A DNA stretch of 64,000 nucleotides. Origin: Buxus sempervirens. Lineage: Eukaryota; Streptophyta; Magnoliopsida; Buxales; Buxaceae. Below, piece by piece: positions 22,749-34,379 of the stretch. The translations under genes and the position numbers were made by a program. The DNA lies in assembly GCA_947561395.2 (NCBI GenBank), contig OX387190.1, forward strand, positions 23,926,858 through 23,990,857. Direction: 5' to 3'. Under the pieces are notes generated by a model, which made no database searches, was not told the DNA's origin, and saw only the letters and a program-made list of their open reading frames with translations. The first letter of the stretch is position 1. Each line of letters opens with the position of its first letter.

Positions 22749-24990
22749 GGCTGCGTTGGCATTGTTTTTTTGCTTTTTCCATTTGTTTTTCAAGCAAAAT
22801 CAAACTTTTTATAGCAATAAGCATTTTTGGATAGAATTGCTTTTCTTGATAAGCAAAATATTCCTCCTCTACCATGAACTGAGACCACCAGAAGGATGCA
22901 TCTTGATCATCCTTTCCTTCACATCTCCTCAATATGCTTGCAGATGGTCATTGGTCTCTACGGTAACCTGATTGCCGGCGGTGAAAGCTAATTGGGGTCA
23001 CTTTTTTTGTTGCTTTCGATGAAAGTCGATTGGCAGTCTCTACAATCATCACTGGTCTTTCGTCATTGGTCTCAACGGAAGTGATCGCTTGTAAAAGGTG
23101 ATTTAGTAACCATTTGTTGATAAAAATTTTGTGTCTAAAACAAAAGACAAGAAAAATGTAATAAATAACAATTTATATTAAAATGAAGAAAAATGGTACA
23201 ATCTTTGTGATTCTCTACTGATTCGGTCTCCTTGACAGATTTTTGATCCAAGGACTACACAAGCTTGATCTTGGATCAAACTTCAATATTCAATTTGAGG
23301 TTTGCAAGGGCTTGATCTCAAACCAAACTTCAATTTTTGATTCAGGGGCTACAAGGCTTGATCTTGAATCAAATGTGGTTGTAGAATGATCTTCTTTTTT
23401 GTGATTTTGATTTGTCTTCTCTTTTCTCGAAGTATGGGTAAGAGAAAGAGAAAATAATATAGATTTGATGTAGACTTCAATGAATTTCTTCAAGCGTTTG
23501 AATATCTGCAAAGTTTCTCCAAGCTTAAATTAGAACTTATATAGCTTGAATTCGCCTTTCGATTTCTGCAAAGTTTTGCCAAGCTTGTAAAATTGTTATT
23601 TCCTTCTCATTGAGGCTCTCTATTTATAGGCAAAGGTTTTGAGAACTTGCTTTAATATGAGGATCTCTTTTGATTGAGAATTTCCTTATGAAGGTGTGTT
23701 TCATTTGGCGGTAATTTAAATTTGATTGAGCATACCATACTGAGAAATCCATTTGTCTTGATTTTTTTTGGCATTTATTTAAATATTAAAATATTCCATG
23801 CCATTTGTTGGGTTGAGATTTTCTTTTTATGGATCGTCACACTTTGTTACCAAAAGACTTATTTATTTGTTTTAGTAACAAATATGACCCATATCTTGCT
23901 TTGTGGGGCTCATGTGCATTTAATGGGTTAGATTTGTAAGATGCTTATCTTGACCCATATTTCATAAATGGGTCGAGCAATCAATTTGTTTAACCAGAAC
24001 TTTTTTTTTTTGTTAAGCTCTGGCCTTGGAATTGGTTTCATTTCCCAAAGTCAATTTTTTTACTTGTCAACTTTTTATTAACTTAATGACACCAAAATTT
24101 TAGTATCTACACCATTATGATCTCACTGGGAAGCGTTTTTGTCCCTTCCAGGCTTCCCGTTCTCTGGTTTGTTCTCTTCTTCTTTTAGCCCTCGAAATTT
24201 CAATATACTCTAGTGAGAGATTCAAATCCCAATTTAAAGTTCTATCTTCTCCCCGCTAGAGGAAGCGGCGATAGCAGAAGTATATGTAGTGGTAGTAGCA
24301 ACAGCGGAGATCGAAATTTTGAGCATCAATTAGCGGATCTCATCTAGGGCTTTTTATGCAGTGAGAGAAACCTCTTGTTGTAGCAAATCCGCAGTTCCCG
24401 TTCAAGGTTCTAATGGAGGATTTAGTTAGTGTTAGTGCGTGTGTTTTTGGTGATATGGTGTCTTTGGACTCAATGAGCTACACTTCATTTTCTCTACTCT
24501 TCTTGTGGGATTGATCTTGAATTTCGTTGTGTTTGAGTTACAACATTGATAGGAGAGGAGATACATTATGAAGATTCTCTTCTATGGGTTGAGACATTCT
24601 CTTCAATATGTCCCCCTGTTTTTTTTTTCCTCTTTTGCGGGCGACTTGAAAATTTCCCATTGGGGATGTGATTCATCTGAAATCGCTTCCCTATTGAACC
24701 CAATTTCCACAAATCATTTAGAGGAGTTAATTTTTTATTCAGGAACAGAAAATTTTCCAAACCTATGAGGAAAAGAGCTCCAAATCTAGATCCTAGAAAA
24801 TTACATAGAGGCATTCTGAAGAACAAGAAACCCATAAATCGAAGAAAATGTCAACCAAACAGTCTTCTTTTCTTTTCTGGAGCAAAGCAATTATAAATCA
24901 AATGTTTTTGCTTCACGAAAATATCTTCACAAAAGCAAAAGCTTTTCTTGCTTTTTGCAACAATTTTTGAGAAGCAATACCAATGCAGCC
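22749..24990. mobile_element. PIF/Harbinger-like MITE containing a solo LTR
   Basis: Terminal inverted repeats GGCTGCGTTGGCATTG (22749) and the complement of CAATACCAATGCAGCC (24975-24990), with further inward complementarity (AAGCATTTTTGGAT near 22821 against the region near 24900). Left flank is TTA; right flank is TTT, so the expected 3-bp TTA duplication is not exact. Removing the nested solo LTR leaves about 1.24 kb. No transposase seen. Class is inferred from end sequence. Confidence 0.5.
23115..24111 (-). mobile_element. solo LTR of a second gypsy-like family
   Basis: 997-bp LTR with ends TGTTGATAAAAATTTT and AAAATTTTAGTATCTACA, flanked by CCATT on both sides (23110-23114 and 24112-24116). 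A minus-strand TATA box (TATAAATAG) at 23628-23620 gives the orientation. Internal GCTTGATCTTG repeats lie near 23260-23370. No PBS, PPT or coding region adjoins it. Confidence 0.85.
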
Positions 24991-24991
24991 T

Positions 24992-25820
24992 TTGTTTTCA
25001 AAGATTTTTTTTTTAAATAAATTTTATCTCTGAGTTGCAGAGGGTTTGAATTAAAAAATCTTCCTCACTAGGACTTTGTAATATTGATTATTATTGCTCT
25101 TTCATTTTGATTGTGCTCACTCATTTACCTTGATTTAGTTAGTCGAAATATTGTTCACATTGTTTATCCAAAGGGTCCCTTGTTATGTAAACAATCAGGG
25201 ACAACCTTTAATTATTTTGGCATCTTGGATATTAATATGGTAGAAATTTTGTGTCTAAGCGATCTTAACACAACCTTTAAGCTTAAAGCTATACGTATGA
25301 CGTAGTGTGACTATGTATTCTCTAGGCTCAAGTCCATCCTTGAAGCTCTATCTCTCATATTTCAATCGAATTTTCATTTTTACTTTTTTTTTAAAAAAAT
25401 TTGTATAATATTTCATCTTGTATCTTTATATAATAATAAAGATTTAAAGCATCTAACATATATTAGATACATAAAAGTAACATATTACCTACCATGTCAT
25501 TTTGCTGCACTGGGTTTGATCAGTAAAAAGTCACAAGCTGAGCAAATACCAGGCTAGGCTTCCTCCTTGGCCTTAATTTGCAGAATTTGTTTTGCTTCCA
25601 AAGAGGAGTTTCAACTTTTGTTCTTTAAGATGAGAAGAAAAGAAAAAGCGAAGGCATTTGGAATCATGTCCAAATGGCATTGCGTCTCAAGAGGTGTTTC
25701 AAGCTTTGCTTTTCCAAATGAGATTAAAAGAAAAAGGGAAGGCATTTGGAATCACTTATCATACTATCATTGCGGCAAGTACTTCTACTCTTCTTGAACT
25801 TGAAGAAGAAGTGCTTGGAG
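24992..25820. other. intergenic with a short tandem duplication
   Basis: No gene. A segment of about 75-80 bp ending AAGGCATTTGGAATCA occurs twice (about 25598-25668 and 25688-25758) with scattered differences. Confidence 0.5.
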
Positions 25821-26370
25821 ACCGGATTCTTGACCCAATTGACATGAAAGAAGGATGACTTGAGACTGCTACACTTTGATCCATTAACCGGTTGAAAATT
25901 TTCTTTGAGAAGATAGAAATTGCAAGATAGAGCTAACGAAGTTGTGCTTGGGTTTCTACTGAGCAATTGGCAACAAACATTCGGCTTTGATCTCAACTGC
26001 ACAGGAAGGACTGAAGGATTCCTCTGTACTCCTTTAAACAACAAAACAGAACAGGTAAGCACGTAAATCCCAATTTTCCCTTATAATCAGGATTATAATT
26101 AGTTAAAATTATGGGCTGCCCTAGAACTCCATTGCTTCCCCTCAAGTAACAAGACAGGTATGGAGATACCTTTCTCCCTCTCTTTCTTTCTCTCCCTTTT
26201 TATATTATTTTCTGTTATTTTCTTGAATTAAAGGGGATTTACGTACACATATATTTTAAACTATCTCTGCCATTACTTGCGACCTTTTTTTTAACGTTAG
26301 AATCACACATATATTGGCAAGTATTGTTGACTTATTCCTTATAAGTGTTCCTTTTTCAGCAAGACCCTAG
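25821..26370 (+). promoter_or_regulatory. leader of the second resistance-gene copy
   Basis: The family leader is complete here: GACCGGATTCTTGACCCAATT (25820), TTGCAAGATAGAGCTAACG, ACATTCGGCTTTGATCTC, then donor ACAG|GTAAGC at 26055 and acceptor TTTTTCAG at 26359, 11 bp before the ATG. The 5'UTR intron is 305 bp. Confidence 0.6.
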
Positions 26371-29300
26371 ATGGCTGAAGTTGGCATTTCAGTCGTAGCA
26401 AAAATTGCAGAGTACTTAGTGGCTCCGATTGGGCACCAACTTGGTTATTTCTTGTGCTACAAGAAAAAAATGGAGAATATCAGAACTGAAGTTGGAGGAC
26501 TGGAGAGCAAGAAAAATGATGTCGATAGAGATGTTAACGCAGCAAGGATGAGGGGAGAAGAAATCAAAACTGAGGTTCAGAATTGGCAAAGCAATGTGAC
26601 TGAAATCATAGCGAAGGCAAATTATTTCTTGGAAAATCATGCACAAGTAACCAGGTGGTTCCATTGTTGTTCACTTTACAGATTGGGTAGGGAAGCAAAA
26701 GGGAAAATGGAGGATATCATCACTCAGCTCCAAAGAGCAGAGAAATTTGACAGCGTTTCTTATCCACCACCCCCTCCGGGTATCAACCCCATGCCTGATT
26801 TCGTCCCTTTCCAATCTACAAAATTAGCTTTTCATGAGGTCATGAAAGCACTGAATGATCATGCTGTCAATGTAATTGGGGCATGGGCGGTGTGGGCAAG
26901 ACAACACTGGTGAAAGCAATTGGCAACCATGTTAAAAGTGTTAGGCTTTTTGACATGGTTTTAATGGCGGTTGTGTCTCAGACTCCAGATTTAAAGACAA
27001 TTCAAGGCCAAGTTGCAGACATGTTAAATTTGAAATTTGACCAAGAGAGTGTTCAAGGAAGAGCAGGTAGGCTATTCAGAACACTAAATGAACTTCCACA
27101 AGAGAAAAAGATTCTTGTGATTTTGGATGATGTTTGGGAGAGATTAGAGTTAACCGACATGGGAGTTCCTCCCAGCAGAAAAAGTCTCAAAATTTTACTC
27201 ACCACTCGACGTGAACAAGTGTGCCAAGTTATGGGGTGCCACAGGCAGATACTACTTGATATATTATCTGAAGATGACTCTTTGAACTTGTTTAGACCTA
27301 TTGTGGGTGATATTTTTGACTGTCCTACCTTGAAAGGTGTGCCAAGGGAGGTTGCAAGGGAGTGTGGTGGTTTGCCCATAGCCCTTGTAACAGTTGGAAG
27401 GGCACTTACAAATAATGGCAACTTACAAGAATGGGAACATGCACTTCATGGACTTAGAAACGCGAACCTATCAATCTTGAGGGTGTACATGGAAAGGTGT
27501 ATGCATGTATAAAACTCAGTTATGATTATCTGAAACTTAAAGAGGCCAAGCAAATCTTCTTGTTCTGTTGTATGTTTCCAGAAGATCATCACATTGATGT
27601 AGAAACCTTGGTGCATTACGTGGTTGGGAGGGGCTTGTTTCAACGGGGCGCAAACAGTATAGAAGAGACAAGAAATAGTGTGTGTACAACCATCAGTCAG
27701 CTTAAAGCTTCTTCTTTGTTGTTAGAAATTGAAGAAGCAACAAAAAGAGAAGGAAGAGAAGAATATGTTAAAATGCATGATGTTGTACGCGATGTGGCCA
27801 TAAAAATTGCGTCCGCAGATGAAAGTGATATGTTTATCATAAAAGCTTCTGCTGGTCTAAAGCAATGGCCAAATGTGGCATGTGAAAATTCTACAGTTAT
27901 CTCATTGATGTACAATGAGATTGAGGAGTTGCCTGTTGGTTTGAAATGTCCAAGACTTAAGATTTTATCCTTACGAGGCAATATGAAATTAGAAAGAATC
28001 CCAAATATGTTCTTTGAAGGAATGTCATCACTCGAGGTTTTAGATTTGAGTTCTGTTCGTACGGTTACATTGGGGATGGTAAAGTTGTTAAAGAATCTTC
28101 AAATAGTTATATGGAATCTCCCACCTGTGTACAGGTCCATAAGGACATGCCCCGATATATCCGCGTTTGGAGCGCTAAAGAATCTTCAAATACTGATTTA
28201 AGAGGACATGATATTAGAGAGTTGCCAAAAGAAATTGGACAATTGAATAATTTAAGGCTATTGGATTTACGACATTGTCTAATTCTCATAGGTGTTGCAC
28301 CAGGTGCTGTATCAGGCCTAACCCGGTTGGAAGAACTGTATATAGATTGGGATGGAAGCTTGGATGAAAAGGCTGCCGCTTGGTTGGATCAATTGAAGTT
28401 ATTGTCTTACTTAAAAATTTTATATGTGGGAATAATAAATGATAGAGAAGTGGGCTTCTCATATATGAGGTTTCATCTATCCGAATTCCTGGTTTCTTTT
28501 GGTAACTTAAAATCTACATGCATACACCTGACACGTGGAACAAAAACTCCTTTAATGGATGGGATTAATGCGTTCTTGGAGGAAGCAAAATTTTTGCACG
28601 TCAAGCATTCGAAGTTTTTGAGGAATTTTCTAATTTACCTAAAGAAGACTTCTGTTAGCTTGAAATGTTTGGAGGTCCTCATGTTGACAGATTGCATGGG
28701 GATGGAATATCTGATAAATATAGTGGAACCGATTGAAATTTCACATCTTTCATTGTGCCCAAATTTGAATGAAATACATTTGTCTCGTGCAAATGACTTG
28801 AAAAATATTTGCCATGGCCCACTTCCTGCTACAGCGTGCCTTTGGAAACTAAGAAAGTTGGAGGTAACTAGCTGCAACAAATTATTACATGTTGTATCAA
28901 GCGCTCTATTGAAAACTTTACCACATTTACAAGAAATTAGGATAAGTAAATGTGATGCTGTGGAGGAAATATTTGATTTAAATGATCATGAACATTTTTG
29001 TGCTCAAGAAGGAGAAGTGTTTCCACCACTGTCCAGCTTGACAATATTGCGTTTGTCTCATTTGTCCAAATTACTGAATATATGGAAGGGTCCTACTCAA
29101 TTTTTACGGCTTCATAACCTAATCAAAGTCTATGTGTCAAATTGTCAGCAAATAAGATATCTCTTCTCACATAAGCTGGCTTCTAACCTTCCAAAACTTG
29201 AATATCTCACTGTATGTTATTGTGATGAATTAGAGGAGGAAGATTCTATGGTGGATAAGATTGAATTCCCAGCTTTGTCAAGACTAGTAATCGATAGATG

Positions 29301-30352
29301 TCCCAACTTGAAGATTTTTGCTTCAGGATTTCAAAGCACTCAAAATCAAATAAAATTCCAACGCTTTGAAGATGACATCACTGAAGAATTGGTTTTACAA
29401 GACCCAAATATTATCATACAGAGCTACTTCAATAGTAAGAAGGTATGCAATCTCTTCATGGTCTCATTGGCTGCGTTTTGGAAGTTTATATTTTGGGAGA
29501 AATGAAGAAAATACTGAAATTTTCTTTTCACTTGTTTGGTTGGAATGAAGGAAAGTGAATTGAAGAGAAAAGAAAATCCATCTTCACCCACCACCCCACC
29601 AACAGCACCCACACACCACTAGGACCCCTACAGTCCCACCACCATCACCCTTCCCCCTTCCCCCGTACCCACCATCTTATTAAAATATTTTTTTTCTTTT
29701 CTTCCTAATTCTCATCTTATCCAAACACTGGAAATTTTATCTTTTTTTTTCTTTTAAAATTCATAGTTCCATACACAGATAGAAGGTTTGACTCTTGGAT
29801 TTCTTTTGAATTTCCGTATTTGGAAATATTACTTGATTTTTCAGGTGAAGGACACTTCTTAATGCCAAGGCACTTTGAAGCTAAAGGTTGTAAAATGCAT
29901 TGATGATGATAGCAGAGAGGTATTTATCTACTGCATATATATATTCTAGCTTGGTGGATATTCATGTGCTTAAATTTGGTTTTTTTTTTTGGTGAATTTT
30001 TCTATATATTTTCTATGACGATTAGATCAAATGGTTGTTTCATAGTCATCCAAATTACACCTCCACTGCATGAGAATAATCCAACACTTTTACCTAAATC
30101 TTTAATCATAGTAGCTAGGAGCCTTGATTATAAAGAAATTATTCATGTGCTTAAATTGGGTTTTTTTTTTTGGGTGAAATTTTTTTATATATTTATTGAA
30201 TTCATCAATGGGTCTTTCCATGGATTTGACAGGAAGAAGAGGAAGTTTCAGATCATCAACCAGGAAACTCAAGTGAAGGATCCTCATTGGTTCCAGAAGC
30301 TTCAATAGTAACAGCAGAAAGTTCAGAAGGAAGAGGAACTTTTGAGGATTAG
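26371..30352 (+). pseudogene. broken CC-NB-ARC-LRR resistance gene
   Basis: The three-exon structure of the copy at 14.7 kb is kept: exon 1 26371-29442, exon 2 29845-29919, exon 3 30233-30352 (acidic Ser/Glu-rich tail). It is broken by a 7-bp deletion just before the P-loop (26880/26881, stop at 26911-26913), a 1-bp deletion near 27464 (stop 27510-27512), a 1-bp deletion near 28193 (stop 28199-28201) and a TAA in exon 2 (29860-29862). The motifs GMGGVGKTT, LDDVW, CGGLPIA, MHD and LRRs remain readable in successive frames. As it stands only 180 residues of the N-terminal coiled-coil part can be made. Confidence 0.88.
29470..29800. mobile_element. possible MITE in intron 1 of the broken resistance gene
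   Basis: Intron 1 is 402 bp here against 128 bp in the intact copy. The extra sequence starts near GGCTGCGTTTTGGAAG, which resembles the PIF-like end at 22749, and ends in T-rich sequence after CCAAACACTGG. I could not define both ends or a target duplication. Confidence 0.3.
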
Positions 30353-31240
30353 TAAGTTTCCACGAACTCTTCCAACATGGGGCCTTCATTTTCAAATGCT
30401 TCAGTCTCGATGGAAGTAACAAATGGTGAAGCTTCTTCTACATGTTCTCTTGACTTGTTTCTTGGTTGTGTGCAATGCCTTAGCCAAAGGAAAAACATAT
30501 TGTATCACTTTTACTGTGGAAATAGCCACCTGTCAGAATTGGGCATACCACACTCATATTTGTATGAATGACCAAGTAATATTTCTCTGTCAATGCTTTC
30601 TTAATAATACATATGTTCAGTAATTACTTAACAAGTGTAAAACAAGCTTCTGTGTGCTTGATCATCAAAAGTGAGTTAGCATTTTGAGGAATACCCTGCT
30701 GACCACAAGTGAAAAGTGCAGAAATCAAGAATAGGGATTCTGTTTAAATTTTAATTGATCAGTTTGTTGTAAACTAGAGATTATATCTCCTTGTCAATTT
30801 GAGATATGTTTAACTACGTCTAGTCATATTAAATTTTGTACTAGTAAGTTTCTATGGTATAGGACAGCAGCAGACCAGTTCCAGTGCAAGATTAACATGT
30901 ACAAGAGATGGGATATAAAGAAAGTTGCTTGCTCAACCAGAACAAACTAAACTATAAAGGAATTACCAGTCTTGTAGCTTTCCCTTAGAAATAGAAAAGG
31001 GGGGCAACCATTGCACTTGAGTCCAATAGCTCTTTGAATGAAACTCATGGGTCAGGTTTCTATAGATCAAGTCTGCTAATTTTTTGAAAGCTATGAAACA
31101 AGTCTGCCATTGTAAAAATCTTAAAAGAAGTAGCTCTTACATCTTGAAAATCTGTAAGATGTGAAACAAAATCCATTTTGAAACTCTAAAATCTGATGCA
31201 TATAGAATACAATGAGAATGATTCTATGGGGAGAAAAACA
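30353..31240. other. duplicated 3' flank of resistance-gene unit
   Basis: It aligns with 11752-12660 (AACAAATGGTGAAGCTT, TGTGTGCTTGATCATC, CCAGTTCCAGTGCAAGATTAA). It is non-coding and shows that the duplicated unit extends almost 1 kb past the stop codon. Confidence 0.65.
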
Positions 31241-32770
31241 GAACATAAATATCAGGAATTCAATGAATGCACATCAAATCACCAAATAAAATAAATAGAT
31301 GTCATAGATCAAATTTCCCCTGTCGTTGATAAAAACACGTGCTTTGAGAAGGGCTTGTCAAAACATGGCATATGATATGTTTTGATTGTTCGCAAAGCAA
31401 AGAGGACTTGCAATACCATTAATGGTGCTGAGATTTATGTTTAGACAACTAATTTGTAGGAATTGATGATAAAATCAACTCAAAAGCATTAGAACAAACC
31501 AATTCCAATAATATTCATATTCAACCCAATAGAGATAAAATCCAAATCGAGATTCTAATAGAGTTAATTAACTGTAATTTTTATGAAGAAGAAAATTTAC
31601 AAACAACTGTTCCCTCTGAGGACCGGAGAACCCTTACAAGAAAAATAGCTGAAGATAATGCTTCTCTGACGACATTATTTTGATATACATAATGTCTTTA
31701 TTAGATTCCAGGCATCATTTTTAGAACAACTCTTCTGATCACTTAATAAGTTGAATCCTATATATCCCAAATGATTAGAGTATCTTTGACAAGATAAACA
31801 TAACAAAATGACTAATTAGATTAAGCTTGTAACATAACCAAGGAAAGTAGGCTGCTTTGGGGAAAATAATAAGAAAAGGTTGAGGTAACTTACCTAGTGA
31901 TGGTCTGTTGGAGGCTATCAATGCTCACCAAGCCCACAGTAACATGGTGGGTGTAAAGATGGACCTCAAGTGCAAAGATATAGAGAGAGAATGAAAAAGA
32001 AATTCGAGGGGGAAATAGGCTTGAACTATGATTTTTTTGAACTAATTATGGGGCTTGGATTTGTTTTGGGGTGTAGGGTCCCTCTTGACATCAGCATCAA
32101 TCTGTCTGTTTCACGTTGGTAGCCCAGTACCAGTGGAACAATCTCAGGGCACCCTGAAAGAAAATTAAGCATGCACATCCTACAATGAAGATGGATGGCA
32201 ACGAGATGGGTTTTGGCAAACCCGAACCTGCCCTGTAAGATTTTAGCTCATACGAAACCCTAACCAGCCCTGTTAGGTTGGCGAATGGCGATGGGGCGAG
32301 TCATTTTGACTTGGCTAGACGACAAAACGTGAGATACCTACAATGGCAACGGAGTGGGTTTTAAGTTTTAACAAACCCAAACCTACCTATCAAGGGTTTA
32401 GATAATACCAAATCCTAACCCGTCCTATCAGGTTGGGAACGGATGAGTTGGGTTGCCCAAGTTATATTATAAAATTCATAAAAAAACTATTTTTCTAATA
32501 AAATTAATATTTTTATAGTATAAGCATTAATAAAATATAAAATTTTTTTTTTTTGTATAAAATGATATTTTTAATGTATAAAATAATATTTATAAATAAA
32601 TTAAGTCGGAATCGGAGCGGAGTAAGGTGGGGGTGGGGCTGAAGCTCAAGTGAACCCTAAGTCGCCTATAAACGGAGTTTGACAATACCAGAAGCCGTCC
32701 CATTATATGTGGGGCATGTTACTGTTTAATCAGCCCCATTGTCATCCCTAGACCTGTGGCAACAAGAAGA
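31241..32770. other. intergenic; dispersed repeat at 32160-32760
   Basis: 31241-32160 shows nothing recognisable. From about 32195 there are two units containing GGCAACG-GATGGGTTTT and ACAAACCCAAACCTACC, ending with CCCCATTGTCATCCCTA, which is roughly the inverse of the start. This is a common type of unclassified plant repeat. Confidence 0.4.
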
Positions 32771-32772
32771 CT

Positions 32773-33320
32773 TGTTTTTCCTAATTTTATGATTAAAAAA
32801 GGTGGGGCTCACTCACTATTAAATGGCAGATCATTCAAGGGATATTATAAAAAACGATCACTTTTAAAAACAATTATAAAAATAGTCCACTAAAATGTCA
32901 AATTGCAAAAAGGGCCACTTTTAAAAACTAGTTGACCTAAAGGGTTACTTCTAAAAAATAATTAAAAAATAGTATCATTTTATTATATACGCTTATGATG
33001 TGCTCATATTGCACGTAAAATACACCCGTGTGCATGTAAGATGCACTCATGTTCCATATAAGAAACTTGCATCCCATGTACCAAATAAAATGATCATCAA
33101 ATCTAATTATTTTTGAAAAATGATCTTATAATTTAATTCGGCAGACTTTTAGAAAATTATCGACAAAAATGATTTGCATCTTAGTGGACTGTTTTTCTAA
33201 ATATTTGTAAAATCATAATTTTCACATTTTTTAAGTGTTGTGACCATTCTTGACATAATTGACTTAAGAGCAAGAATATTGCTTCAGGTTGCTACACCTT
33301 GATCCATTTAAGACCGATTA
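32773..33320 (+). pseudogene. relic leader of another resistance-gene unit
   Basis: 32773-32832 (TTTTATGATTAAAAAAGGTGGGGCTCACTC) matches 13685-13735, and 33226-33320 (GACCATTCTTGACATAATTGAC, CTACACCTTGATCCATTTAAG) matches 13755-13830 and 25820-25895. About 395 bp of unrelated A/T-rich DNA separates the two halves. No gene follows. Confidence 0.55.
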
Positions 33321-33336
33321 CAAAATCACACACACA

Positions 33337-33371
<35 letters not shown>
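33337..33371. repeat. (AT)n microsatellite
   Basis: A run of about 16 TA dinucleotides directly after the relic leader. Confidence 0.95.
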
Positions 33372-33372
<1 letters not shown>

Positions 33373-34370
33373 TAAAGCAGAATATAGAAACACCACTTTC
33401 TCTCTCCTCCATGTAGACATCCCCTTCTTTCTCTAATGACCCTTTTGGGTTCCTCCCTAAATAATTTATTTAAAATAAATAACTTATTAAAATACATACA
33501 TCTTACTTCCACGTGGACATGATATCTTTCTCCAATATTATCTTTAACTAAATTAAAATTATATAATTAATCCTTACCTTTTTAGAGTCCTAGAAACTCA
33601 TAATTATCTTTTAACTAAATTAATAATGAAAATAATAAAAAATATACTTCTCTCTTTTTCAAAATAATGCTAATATTCAAAACACAATAAAATAAAACTC
33701 AAGAACGCAACTAAAGATCGTATTATTAACAATGAAAAATTTTCAATTCCAAATATGAACGCAAGTAAAAAAAAAACCCATTAACAGAAAAGAAAACGGT
33801 GCAACAAAGATACGAGTTTGAGTAAACTAATTTTTGGTGATATATTTTAAAAATAAATTGAATTCAATCACCTACTTTTTGATAATTATAAATTAATTAC
33901 ACTTTTTAAAGCAATTGAGTTTGAATGATATTTTACTGTTAAAACATATTTCTTACAAAAATACACTCATAGTCTTGCAACTAAGTTGTAATCTATTATT
34001 AAATTAAATATATGTATACTCATTCTTAGTTGTAAGCCAAATCAAGATTTCATCTAACAATTTATGTACATTGCCAAAATCTATATATAATATATAGCAA
34101 TCGGTTGTTTCCTTGAAGCCCTCACAGAGCTTCAAACTTCAAGCTCTCAATCCTGGTAACCCCACGTCATTTCTGATGTGGCTGCCTACTCTAAGGACTT
34201 GGATCCTCTAAGGTCGGGCTCGTAATGTTAACCAACCCGTAACCACTTATGTGGTGCCACATCAGCGAATTTGCAGTATCAGCGCCACATCATCACAAAA
34301 GCCAAAACTAAAACGGCGTTAAATGTTTACCCAAAGATATTAATATTTTATTAGAGCGCGACAGTCGATG
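33372..34370. other. intergenic AT-rich, Helitron-like words only
   Basis: TCTATATATAATATATAGCAAT near 34080 looks like a Helitron 5' end, but I found no matching hairpin-CTAG end, so I do not call an element. Confidence 0.3.
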
Positions 34371-34379
34371 GTCGATAGC

